From NCBI GenBank assembly GCA_003731675.1, contig RCNQ01000168.1, positions 1 through 12,745 on the forward strand: 12,745 nt of DNA, in the 5' to 3' direction. This stretch comes from Bacteroidetes/Chlorobi group bacterium ChocPot_Mid (GTDB taxonomy: Bacteria > Bacteroidota > Ignavibacteria > Kapaibacteriales > UBA2268). Both the position numbers and the translations under genes were made by a program. Positions 1-8,000 of the stretch are shown here, in pieces (the stretch's first letter is position 1; every line of letters begins with the position of its first letter). The notes beneath the pieces were generated by a model that saw only the letters and a list, made by a program, of their open reading frames with translations, was not told where the DNA came from and did no database searches.

Positions 1-104
1 ATTCCAAAGTACTCACTGAACATTTCAGGTATTTCTTCTACGGGAACTTCTGATTCAATTTCATGCTCCCCATCTTTTAAACCCTGAATAAATAAATTAA
101 ACAT
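1..104 (-). CDS. Partial N-terminus of a possible YceD/DUF177 family protein
   Basis: The first 34 codons of a minus-strand gene run off the left edge of the window. The predicted protein starts MFNLFIQGLKDGEHEIE and continues with a very acidic stretch (EVPVEEIPEMFSEYFG). A short hydrophobic strand, then GLKxGEHxIE, then an acidic beta-rich segment resembles the start of YceD/DUF177 proteins, which usually sit just upstream of rpmF (ribosomal protein L32) and are linked to 23S rRNA metabolism. Neither rpmF nor the rest of the gene is in view. The ATG at 102-104 was chosen because the acidic, family-like reading begins there; its AAGG is only 2 nt upstream, so the ribosome-binding site is poor. 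An in-frame TTG lies further upstream but would add a stretch unlike the family. The coding call is moderate and the family call is tentative. Confidence 0.5.
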   Translation of the reverse strand, partial: MFNLFIQGLKDGEHEIESEVPVEEIPEMFSEYFG

Positions 105-130
105 TTCCTTATTATCTATTCTGAAAAATC

Positions 131-172
131 TTACAAAATTACGAAATATAAATAACTTTCCCAAAAAAACAT
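131..172 (-). other. Possible 13-codon leader ORF with strong Shine-Dalgarno-like sequence
   Basis: On the minus strand a purine run GGGAGGGAG lies immediately upstream of an ATG at 170-172. That ATG opens a 13-codon reading frame (MFFWESYLYFVIL) ending in TAA at 131-133, 26 nt before the ATG of the partial gene at 104. It is in a different frame from that gene. It could be a leader peptide, or the purine run could serve something else. Nothing beyond the start, stop and purine run supports it. Confidence 0.2.
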
Positions 173-231
173 ACTCCCTCCCAATTTTTTGAAATTGCTT
201 CCAATAGATTATCTGGAATAAATGAAAGAGC

Positions 232-258
232 CTATTTAATTACTTTATAATTAAATAG
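232..258 (-). terminator. AT-rich perfect inverted repeat downstream of the TPR gene
   Basis: An 11-bp perfect inverted repeat (CTATTTAATTA at 232-242, TAATTAAATAG at 248-258) with a 5-nt loop lies 33 nt beyond the stop codon of the minus-strand TPR gene. Read on the minus strand it is followed by GCTCTTTCATTTATT, which is only moderately T-rich. It may terminate the three-gene unit before the next minus-strand gene. The stem is nearly all A-T, so it is a weak terminator at best. Confidence 0.4.
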
Positions 259-291
259 CTTATGCTATTTTCCTGTAAGTTTAATTAACGA

Positions 292-1998
292 TTATTGACA
301 ACCAATTTTTGAAATCTGTTCTTTTGCAATTTTTGCCAAAGTCCCTGATTTATCATATTTGATAACTAAGCGATAGTTCTCACAAGCGTTCTCAATATTT
401 TTTACACTTTGGAAATAAGTGGCTATGTATAAATAAGCTATTGGGGTATCAACCCTGAATTTGACCCATTCCTGAGCCGCTGTTCTTAATTTACTGTAAT
501 TCTTTGCCTTGTAGTAAAGATTGCAAATCTTTGCATATACATTTCCTGTCAACCAGCTGTATTTTGATGTGTCCTGTGATGTTCTTTGCAGTACAAATTC
601 AAGATAATACATCGCACTATCATCTTGTTCTAATTTCGCAAAGGCATCTGACAAATAAACTAAAGAAAGCAAATCACTACTGTCCTTTCGAAAACTTTGC
701 AAAAAATATGGTTTGCATTCTTCATACTTTTCCATCCTTTGATAACTTGAACCTATATAGAAAAAGGTTTTTGCAGTGAATTCATCTTCACATCCACTTA
801 ATCTTTTAGTCATCATATCAATTGTTTCCTGATATTTGCTCAGAACGAACAACATAGCTCCGGTCTTGAAAATCAGCTTACATCTCGAAGGGTCTTTATC
901 AATGATTATTTTGTATTGTTCTATTGTTTTCAATGTATCGCCTAACTGAAATGCTGCTGCACCATACCTTTCGAGGTCTTCAAGTGAAAGAGTATCAATA
1001 GTCTTTAAATACTCAAAAGTAGTTAATGATTTTTCATACTGCTTTGCATCAAAATAGCATCGTGCCAACAATAAATATGCTTTTGATTTTACAGAATCTA
1101 TCTGTTCAGCACAAAATCTCAAATGTTGCTCGGCACTATCACATTGAGCAAGTTCATAAAGAGATTGTGCTAAATACCATCTGCCAAGAGGATTGTTCGG
1201 TCTTAATTGAACATACTGATACAAAGACTTAGCCGCATTTTCCCATTTGTGGGAAAAGAATAAAATCTTTCCTTGTTCGAAAAATGCTCTTGCATTCAAA
1301 GGGTCCATCTTTGTTATAGTATTCCACTCTTGCAACGACCTTTTAAAAAGCTCATTTGCAAGGTCCTCATCATATTCCCTGTTCGCAAGCCAATAATAAG
1401 ATATAGCTAATTTTGTTCTTGCTTCAACATTACTCTCATCAATACCCAATGCTTCCTCGTAATTGTTTTTTGCAAGTTCATATACCCTCTGGGCAAAATA
1501 TAAATCTCCCAAAGCTATATAAGCATCGGGAATATTCTTGTTGATTTCCCTTGCCTTTGTAATATTAAGCTCTGCTTGTTTCATAGAATCAGCGGCTAAA
1601 TATACTTGTCCTAATATTAAATAATTCTTCGGGTCATTTTTATCCTCATTTACTGCTCTTCTGGCTGTCTTAATCGCTTCATCATGCTTTTTTAACGAAG
1701 AATATGTTCTTGCCATTTTTCTTAATAGGTGCGGACGGTCACTTTCAACATCATTGGCTTTGTTGTACATAATCAAAGCTGAATCAAGATTTTCTATTTC
1801 AAAATATATATCTCCTGCCATCATAAGTAAATCAAAATCCTTTCTGTTTTCAGACACTACCGCAGGTATATATTTGGCTGCATTCAGATAATCGTGATTT
1901 TTTGCCAGATTCTTCATCATATCCTTATTGGATTGAGATATCGCTATTCCAAATGATATTAAACTCAAAAGTATTATTAAAACTATTTTTCTTGCCAT
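292..1998 (-). CDS. Exported tetratricopeptide-repeat (TPR) protein
   Basis: The 568-residue product starts with a clear signal peptide (basic MARK, then a hydrophobic stretch to about residue 20, with likely cleavage near ISQS). No lipobox Cys or later membrane helix is visible, so it should be periplasmic or outer-membrane associated. Residues about 30-560 are almost entirely helical TPR-like units of roughly 34 residues, with typical alternation of small residues and aromatics, for example near 57-84, 90-118, 124-152, 158-186 and 271-299. TPR arrays bind other proteins and no catalytic domain is seen. The gene is last in a minus-strand unit, 77 nt after the PstS-like lipoprotein gene, so the two products may act together at the envelope. 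Seven D-S/T-hydrophobic triplets occur (starting at D72, D137, D287, D301, D335, D354 and D460), possible O-glycosylation sites, although DSA also arises from the TPR consensus. The specific function is unknown. Confidence 0.9.
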   Translation of the reverse strand: MARKIVLIILLSLISFGIAISQSNKDMMKNLAKNHDYLNAAKYIPAVVSENRKDFDLLMMAGDIYFEIENLDSALIMYNKANDVESDRPHLLRKMARTYSSLKKHDEAIKTARRAVNEDKNDPKNYLILGQVYLAADSMKQAELNITKAREINKNIPDAYIALGDLYFAQRVYELAKNNYEEALGIDESNVEARTKLAISYYWLANREYDEDLANELFKRSLQEWNTITKMDPLNARAFFEQGKILFFSHKWENAAKSLYQYVQLRPNNPLGRWYLAQSLYELAQCDSAEQHLRFCAEQIDSVKSKAYLLLARCYFDAKQYEKSLTTFEYLKTIDTLSLEDLERYGAAAFQLGDTLKTIEQYKIIIDKDPSRCKLIFKTGAMLFVLSKYQETIDMMTKRLSGCEDEFTAKTFFYIGSSYQRMEKYEECKPYFLQSFRKDSSDLLSLVYLSDAFAKLEQDDSAMYYLEFVLQRTSQDTSKYSWLTGNVYAKICNLYYKAKNYSKLRTAAQEWVKFRVDTPIAYLYIATYFQSVKNIENACENYRLVIKYDKSGTLAKIAKEQISKIGCQ

Positions 1999-2075
1999 TT
2001 TTTTACCTTAAAAAACTTTTTATCACAAATTTTATTCTAATTAACATTCACAACTTTTAAATATTGTAAAAAATT

Positions 2076-3047
2076 TTATTCTTCAACCAGTCTGATTTTT
2101 GCATAAGCTGGAACTATACCGTAATTATTAAAATACGACTGGACAACAAATTCCCTTTCTAAAAACATTGCAAACCAAAAAGCTCTGTCCCTTTGCTTTT
2201 TTAGTATATAGACGTAATGATTTACAATATATGGATAATATTTCCTCAAAATATTTGCCTGATGGACTACATGTGGAAAAATATATTTCCCGCTTGAATC
2301 AACAAAACTTACCATCAGACACTTCAGACTATCATCTTTTACTACCTGCGAAAGATACCCGATACCAATTGAATTAGAATTCGATTTAACAAATTCCTTT
2401 ACCAAATGTGAATTTTCCTTAAAAATTATCATATGTTTTAGTGTTTTGGATTTTAGAACAATCGAATTCAAATTTGCATATTCAGAAGAAATATAGTCAT
2501 TGCAAACGAACTCAGGTTCTTTCTTCAATTGAGGAAAATAACTTTTTAAACCAACATCTCCTTTTGTAAAAACTGTCCTTAATTGCTCATCGGTAACACT
2601 ATCAAGAGGAAAATCCTTATTTACATAAAATACCAAACCATCAATAGCATAAATCGCCCTTTCATGTCTTTCAACTTTATATGCTCTCATTAAAGAATCC
2701 TCATCTTTTAAATAATCACGTGGTGTAATTATAACTTTGGCATTTCCACTTAGCAACTGTGCCATTGCTTCCCGTGAAGTAACCTTTATAAAAGTCGGAT
2801 ATATCTCCTTATAAGCCGAATCATACATCCTGAATACAGGCTGCATAAAATCCCATACAGATTCATCTACCCAACAGGTAATTGTTCCCGAATTAACTGA
2901 TTCATAAATTCCTGTAGCTTTAGGGTCTTTACCGGAACCATTGCAACCAAATTCTAATACCAACAAGGGAATAATCAGCATTAAAAAGCATATTAATTGA
3001 GCTATATACCTTAATTTATAAGCTATTCTTTGATTACTTTTCTTCAT
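2076..3047 (-). CDS. PstS-like periplasmic-binding-fold lipoprotein
   Basis: The 323-residue product starts with MKKSNQRIAYKLRY and a long hydrophobic segment ending in LEFGC (Cys35), a slightly irregular lipobox, so it is probably a lipoprotein. The rest resembles the phosphate-binding PstS/PBP-like family: a segment near residues 136-164 contains DGLVFYVNKDFPLDSVT followed by an EQLRTVFTKGD-type stretch, matching the family's DGIAxxVNxxNPV...LTxxQLxxIF pattern. A later NSIGIGYLS is also typical. The start at 3045-3047 is preferred because AGGAGG (3057-3062) lies 9 nt upstream; a longer reading from TTG at 3071 or ATG at 3056 would overlap or abut that site. The gene overlaps the end of the upstream small membrane protein gene by 14 nt, which suggests translational coupling. 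No pstCAB transporter genes are present, so phosphate uptake should not be assumed. In Bacteroidota such genes often sit near exbB/exbD/tonB, which are also absent here. Confidence 0.85.
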   Translation of the reverse strand: MKKSNQRIAYKLRYIAQLICFLMLIIPLLVLEFGCNGSGKDPKATGIYESVNSGTITCWVDESVWDFMQPVFRMYDSAYKEIYPTFIKVTSREAMAQLLSGNAKVIITPRDYLKDEDSLMRAYKVERHERAIYAIDGLVFYVNKDFPLDSVTDEQLRTVFTKGDVGLKSYFPQLKKEPEFVCNDYISSEYANLNSIVLKSKTLKHMIIFKENSHLVKEFVKSNSNSIGIGYLSQVVKDDSLKCLMVSFVDSSGKYIFPHVVHQANILRKYYPYIVNHYVYILKKQRDRAFWFAMFLEREFVVQSYFNNYGIVPAYAKIRLVEE

Positions 3048-3258
3048 CTTCCTCATCCTCCTGACTATCAAAATTATATCTTTTCACTTGTGAATAGTAA
3101 ATAATTATACGATAAACACCAAATAAAATGAATATTATCCCCATTATTCTCAAAAAAGTAGTATCCCAGGTTGGATTCGACAACAAACCGCTTACCAGTA
3201 AAACCCCGATAATTATTATCAAAAATCTGATTGAATAATTAATAATATGAGCTAACAT
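3034..3258 (-). CDS. Small two-helix membrane protein with acidic tail
   Basis: This 74-residue product is not recognised by family. It has two predicted membrane helices (about residues 8-27 and 35-55) separated by a short loop with NPTWDTT, then a basic YSQVKRYNF stretch and a strongly acidic C-terminus (SQEDEEDEEK). By the positive-inside rule the tail after the second helix should be cytoplasmic. The start is supported by AGGAA (minus strand, 3266-3270) 7 nt before the ATG. It is the first gene of the minus-strand unit and its last 14 nt overlap the start of the PstS-like lipoprotein gene, so the two are probably made together. The overlap and the good ribosome-binding site argue for a real gene, although it is short. 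Its role is unknown; a small accessory membrane partner of the lipoprotein is one inference. Confidence 0.75.
   Translation of the reverse strand: MLAHIINYSIRFLIIIIGVLLVSGLLSNPTWDTTFLRIMGIIFILFGVYRIIIYYSQVKRYNFDSQEDEEDEEK
3057..3062 (-). promoter_or_regulatory. Shine-Dalgarno AGGAGG that fixes the PstS-like gene start
   Basis: A perfect AGGAGG on the minus strand lies inside the last codons of the upstream 74-codon gene. It is 9 nt from the ATG at 3045-3047 but directly abuts the ATG at 3054-3056, so the former is the likely start. Because it is embedded in an upstream coding sequence, ribosomes finishing that gene could reinitiate on the next. Confidence 0.7.
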
Positions 3259-3482
3259 TTTATGTTTCCTTTTTTTACTTTCAGATAACGAAAAAATCGT
3301 ATTTATTAAACTTTAAAATTAATTAAATAATAGATAATGATAAAATTTATTTTTTCCATTTCTCTACCAAATTAAGAGAATATTTTGTATTTTGTTTTAC
3401 TTAATTAGAAATTTTTGAAACTTTATAAATTATTAAGCGTAATTTAACAAATGATATGTTGATTTAAACTAAGGAAAAAATT

Positions 3483-4820
3483 ATGAAATATTTAGTCAGT
3501 TTTACTATTTTGATTATTGCATCTTGTATCATCAAATCACAGCCAATTACCCAGACTGAGCGTAATGCCGGGCTTGAACCAAAAATTAATAAATACATTT
3601 ACTCAGAAACATACAGTGGCTCTGATACTGCTTGGATTTTAACAAATACGAGAACTCAATCATTCGATAACACAAATAAACTTAACATTTTTGAGCAGGA
3701 AAAATATGATTCAAACGGAGCACAAAAAGATACACGGTGGGAGCATACATACACTGGAAATTTATTAACAGAACTAAAGGTATTTTCGTGGAAAGATAAT
3801 GATTGGCAATTAACCTCAAAAACTTTGTTTGAATACGATGAAAACGGAAAAATTACTACCAACACAAATTATTTTAAAAACGACGATGGAGAAATGTTAA
3901 TTGGTTCAATAACATTAACATCTTATGATGAAAATGGCAGAATCTCAGAGATTACGTCTTACAGGTCGCAAGGTGTAATGGCAGATACAAATAAACAAAT
4001 CAATACTTATGATAACGATGGTAATATGATTGAATTACTCAATCAAAAATATCGAAATGGTAATTGGGTAAATAATAATGTTACTTACTTTTTTTATAAC
4101 AACGGAAAATACGTAGGACAAGAATATAAATTCTGGTACGGACCTGAACTTCTTATTGATTATATGGATTCAATTTTCTATGATAATCAAGACAGAAGGA
4201 TAGCAAGAGTACATTACAAAGCTTACGATGATGAATACGAACTCGATTACAGATACACATGGTCATACGATGAAAATAACAGAATAGCAGAAGAATATTA
4301 TCAGGACTGGGTCGCTATTGATTGGGGAGAACCATCAAAAGTTACATTCAGCTACGATGAAAAAGGTAATTTAACAGAACGACATAAAATGCAAATGCGC
4401 TCTGATGAGTGGACAGAAAAAGAAATTACCTACATCAGCTACAATGAATATGATTATGTTACTGATTTTCAATTTTATATCTGGTTGGTTACCGACTGGT
4501 TACGTAATACCCGCATGACTTATGAATATGGGGAAGTATCTGTTAATGACAAAATTGCAAAAAGCACAACTGCCATGAACTACCCTAATCCATTCACCAC
4601 GGAAACAAATATTAAATTCTTTGTGAAGGATTCTGGAAAACTAATAATAAAAATAATGGATTTAAACGGCAATGTTCTCAGAATTGACCAAATCACAAAT
4701 CCCTCAGCAGGAGAACAAAATTATCAGTTCAATTCATCAAACCTGCCATCAGGAATTTATTTCTATTCAATTGAAAGTAACAACGAAAGCTTTTTCAATT
4801 CATTTATAATCAATAAATAG
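3483..4820 (+). CDS. T9SS-secreted protein of tandem 29-residue YD-like repeats
   Basis: The 445-residue product has a signal peptide (MKYLVSFTILIIASCIIKSQ) and a C-terminal type IX secretion sorting domain of the type A kind, from about residue 364: MNYPNPF, then an IKIMDLNGNVL strand, then LPSGIYFYSI and a final FIINK. It should cross the outer membrane by T9SS and be anchored or released there. Between them lies a degenerate tandem array. Aromatic-Asp/Asn turn motifs (SYDENGRI, SYDEKGNL and variants) recur with the aromatic at residues 61, 90, 118, 148, 176, 205, 233, 262, 291, 320 and 349, a period of 28-30 residues, suggesting stacked beta-hairpins. The motifs look like YD repeats of Rhs/teneurin proteins, but there is no Rhs core or toxin tip and the period is longer. 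AAGGA lies 7 nt before the ATG and a strong terminator follows, so it is probably monocistronic. Function is unknown; a surface or adhesion role is only a guess. Confidence 0.88.
   Translation: MKYLVSFTILIIASCIIKSQPITQTERNAGLEPKINKYIYSETYSGSDTAWILTNTRTQSFDNTNKLNIFEQEKYDSNGAQKDTRWEHTYTGNLLTELKVFSWKDNDWQLTSKTLFEYDENGKITTNTNYFKNDDGEMLIGSITLTSYDENGRISEITSYRSQGVMADTNKQINTYDNDGNMIELLNQKYRNGNWVNNNVTYFFYNNGKYVGQEYKFWYGPELLIDYMDSIFYDNQDRRIARVHYKAYDDEYELDYRYTWSYDENNRIAEEYYQDWVAIDWGEPSKVTFSYDEKGNLTERHKMQMRSDEWTEKEITYISYNEYDYVTDFQFYIWLVTDWLRNTRMTYEYGEVSVNDKIAKSTTAMNYPNPFTTETNIKFFVKDSGKLIIKIMDLNGNVLRIDQITNPSAGEQNYQFNSSNLPSGIYFYSIESNNESFFNSFIINK
3664..4530 (+). repeat. Protein-level tandem repeat, about 87 bp (29 codons) per unit
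   Basis: The coding sequence for residues about 61-349 of the T9SS cargo protein consists of roughly eleven units spaced 28-30 codons apart. Each is marked by an aromatic followed by Asp, Asn or Thr and often by a turn such as ENG, EKG or NDG. The DNA copies are strongly diverged, so this is an ancient protein repeat and not a recent DNA expansion. Confidence 0.75.
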
Positions 4821-4847
4821 TCATTTAGAGAGAATTAAAATTAATAG

Positions 4848-4888
4848 AAAGAATCAGGTAAGAGCAATTACCTGGTTCTTTTTTTTTA
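4848..4888 (+). terminator. Strong intrinsic terminator after the T9SS cargo gene
   Basis: AGAATCAGGTA (4850-4860) pairs with TACCTGGTTCT (4869-4879) with one G-U wobble across an 8-nt loop, extended by flanking A-T pairs, and runs directly into about ten T residues (4879-4888). It lies about 30 nt beyond the stop codon. It separates this gene from the glycosyltransferase genes downstream. Confidence 0.9.
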
Positions 4889-4973
4889 TTTAAAATCAGA
4901 ACAATTCTCTATCAGACAGTATTAAAAATTAGAGTAATTCTTAATATTTTTTAATAATTATAAATCCAAAAAC

Positions 4974-5004
4974 TTTTCAAATATTAAAATTTTTCCTAAC
5001 TTTG
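4974..5004 (+). promoter_or_regulatory. Bacteroidota-type promoter upstream of the DUF2723 gene
   Basis: TAACTTTG at 4997-5004 is an exact match to the Bacteroidota -7 consensus TAnnTTTG and is followed by CA. A TTTT at 4974-4977, close to the -33 TTTG, sits 19 nt upstream, within the expected spacing. Transcription would start near 5011, leaving a leader of about 50 nt before the ATG at 5063. It is the best promoter match I found in the window. Confidence 0.6.
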
Positions 5005-5062
5005 CACTTCTTGTTTCACATAATATATAATTAATAAAATTTTAATATATTAAATTGGTAGA

Positions 5063-8000
5063 ATGATGAACTATAAAAGAATTTATCAAGGGTTCGGGTT
5101 GCTGGCATTTTTAATTGCTTTAGCAACGTATCTTTTAACAGTACAACCGACAGTACCATTTTGGGATTGTGGTGAATTTTCAGCCGCCGCCATTTGGCAA
5201 CAGGTTCCACACCCACCAGGAGCCCCATTGTTCCTGATAATCGGCAAGATGTTCGACCTTTTAATCCCGTTCGGCGACAAAGGATGGAACATCAATTTAG
5301 TCTCAGTATTTGCGAGTGCTTTTACAATCTGGCTTCTATATCTAATTACCGTAAAAGTAATCATCAATTTCAAAAAAGAATTTAACAACCTCGCTGAAGA
5401 GCTTGCAGTCTATGGTTCAGCTTTTGTTGGAGCTGTTGCTTATACTTTCAGCGATACATTCTGGTTCAATGCTGTGGAATCCGAAGTCTATGCCATGTCA
5501 TCACTCTTTGTTGCAATAATTGTTTTCCTTATGATGAAGTGGAACGAGGAAGCCGACAAACCAGGACATGAACGATATCTTCTTTTAATTGCTTACTTAC
5601 TCGGTCTTTCGACTGGTGTCCACTTGCTATCAGTTTTATCAATATTCTCAATTGTCTTAATGGTATATTTCAGAAAATATGAATTTACTTTCAAATCATT
5701 TATCATTATGGGAATCATTGCAGTTCTCGTCTTTGCACTGGTTTACCCATTCACCGTTAAATGGATTCCTGCCATGCTTAACGGAACTTTACTATTTAAA
5801 AATGATTGCAGGGAATATATAGTTGAAGATTCAATGATTGTCAGACTTTTTGCAATTGGATTAATATTATTCGCTATCTTTGGCTTCTGGTATTCAAACA
5901 AACACGATTTGAAAATCATAAAATTAGTTTCCTCAGCTTTCTTATTGATGATTCTGGGATACAGTACTTATGCTCAAATACTTGTTCGCTCTAATTCCAA
6001 CTCTCCGATGAACGAAAACGAACCAAAAAATTTAAGTGCGCTGACATCCTATCTCGGCAGAGAGCAATACGGCGAAGCTCCTATGTGGCCCCGCAGATAC
6101 CAAGCTGATGATTACTACACAAGATATTACGTCAAAAAAGACGAAAAAGGAAATTATGTTTATGGCGAATGGTATTCACCTATTAGAAAAGATGTTACCT
6201 GCAAAGACGGAAAGTCTTATCAGATGCCTGACTTCGGAGAAACAAATTTCGCAGGTGAGATTGCTTACCTTTGGAAATACCAGATTTACCACATGTATAT
6301 CCGCTACTTCCTATGGAATTTTATGGGAAGAACCAGCGACATTCAAGATGCTCCCGAAGCTTTCGACGGAAAAAAAGAAGCTGAGCTTATAAACTATAAA
6401 ATGGGTTACAAAGATATCTACCCAATAAGATTTTTTGCTATTCCCCTACTCTTCGGATTATTCGGACTCTTCTTCCATTTCTGGAGAGACCCGAAAATGG
6501 CTTTTATATATCTGATTATGTTCCTTCTAATGGGAGTACTTGCTGCTATTCAGCAAAACCAACAAGAACCCCAACCACGTGAAAGAGATTATTTCTATGC
6601 CGGTTCGTTCTTTGTCTGGTGCATGTGGATTGGTATGGGTACTTATTTCTTAATTGATTGGCTCGCAAAAAAGAAGTTCAAAACTGGACCTGTTATTGCA
6701 GTAATAATACTGTCATTGATTTTAGTACCAGTTAATATGGCTGTTGGTGGGTGGAAAATGCACTGCAGAGCCGGTAATTACCTGCCATTCGATTATTCCT
6801 ACAACATTCTTCAAAGCTGTGAACCAAATGCAATTTTATTTACCAACGGAGACAATGATACTTTCCCGCTATGGTGGTTGCAAGACGTTGCCGGTGTCAG
6901 AAGAGACGTCAGAATTGTGAACCTAAGTCTGGGAAACACTCTGTGGTATATTCACCAACTAAAACACAGAGAACCTTGGGGGGCTCAAAAAATCCCTCTC
7001 TCATTCAGTGACGAAAGTTTAACCGTTCCTGAAGATGATGAAAGAGCATTACGCTATGACGGTGGACCTGCTCAAAATATAACTATTCCTGTACCTCGGG
7101 ACATACTAAAAAAATACACAAGTGATTCTTCTGCAATAGCAAGAGGAGTTATGGAATTCACATTTGTCGGTAAACAATACTCAGAACAAAACGGAAAACC
7201 ATTTTATTTGTTCAGAGTTCAGGACAAGTTAGTTCTTGACATCATCAGACAAACAAAATGGCAACGACCAGTTTACTTCTCAACGACTGTCGGTGCTGAA
7301 GCTTACAGCGGACTCGAACCTTTCTTCCGCAACGAAGGAATGGTTATGCGTATATGCCCTGTGCCTCAGCGTACAAAATCAGGTGATGCATTAGATGAAA
7401 ATAAAATGGCTGCTTGTCTTCTCGATGTTGACAACAGCGACAATTACAGCAAAGAATATAACCACGGATTTAAGCTCAGAAACCTTAATAACATGGACGT
7501 CTTCTTCGATGAAGTACACCGACGCTTAATGACCAATTACAGAACTCTTTATATCAATTTTGCTACTTATTATCTGCAACCCGGAAAAGATAAAAAGAAA
7601 GCAATAGCTGTCTTGGATACAATGAACAAATACATATCAGTAAAACAATTCCCGTTACCTTATGAGCTCGAGTTCAGGGTCGCAAGAATTTATTCCGAAG
7701 CAGGAGATAAGAACAAAGCTGAAATGTGGGCAGATATGACCATCAAATCATGCACAGATATCATAGCAAAACCCGAATTGTACTACGAATCTTATATAGA
7801 TGAAGTCACTGCAAAATCATATTTCGGACCATACAGAATTGCCGCAAATATGTACGAAATGAAGGGTGACCTAACTTCAGCCAAACAAATATTGCAACAA
7901 CTGTTAGCATTAATTAAACAGCAATTGCAAGGAGTTTCTGCTTCCGGCAATATTACCGAACAGGCAAAGAGATTATACTATAATATGTTCGATATTCAAA

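Noticed and set aside
504..1232. Plus-strand open frames of 91 and 68 codons opposite the TPR gene
   Set aside because: Their products look like low-complexity antisense translations with no domain or ribosome-binding site, and the minus-strand TPR reading is far stronger.
3048..3071. TTG (3071) or ATG (3056) as the start of the PstS-like lipoprotein
   Set aside because: The perfect AGGAGG at 3057-3062 would lie inside the reading frame or directly abut the start; it is ideally placed for the ATG at 3047, which gives a normal signal sequence.
3483..4820. Rhs-type polymorphic toxin
   Set aside because: YD-like turns are present, but the period is 29 residues, there is no Rhs core or DPxGL motif and no variable toxin tip; the C-terminus is a T9SS sorting domain and no immunity gene follows.
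5086..5388. 100-codon open frame on the minus strand opposite the large glycosyltransferase
   Set aside because: It is antisense to the most conserved part of a well-supported gene, has no recognisable domain, and is explained by the codon pattern of the real gene.
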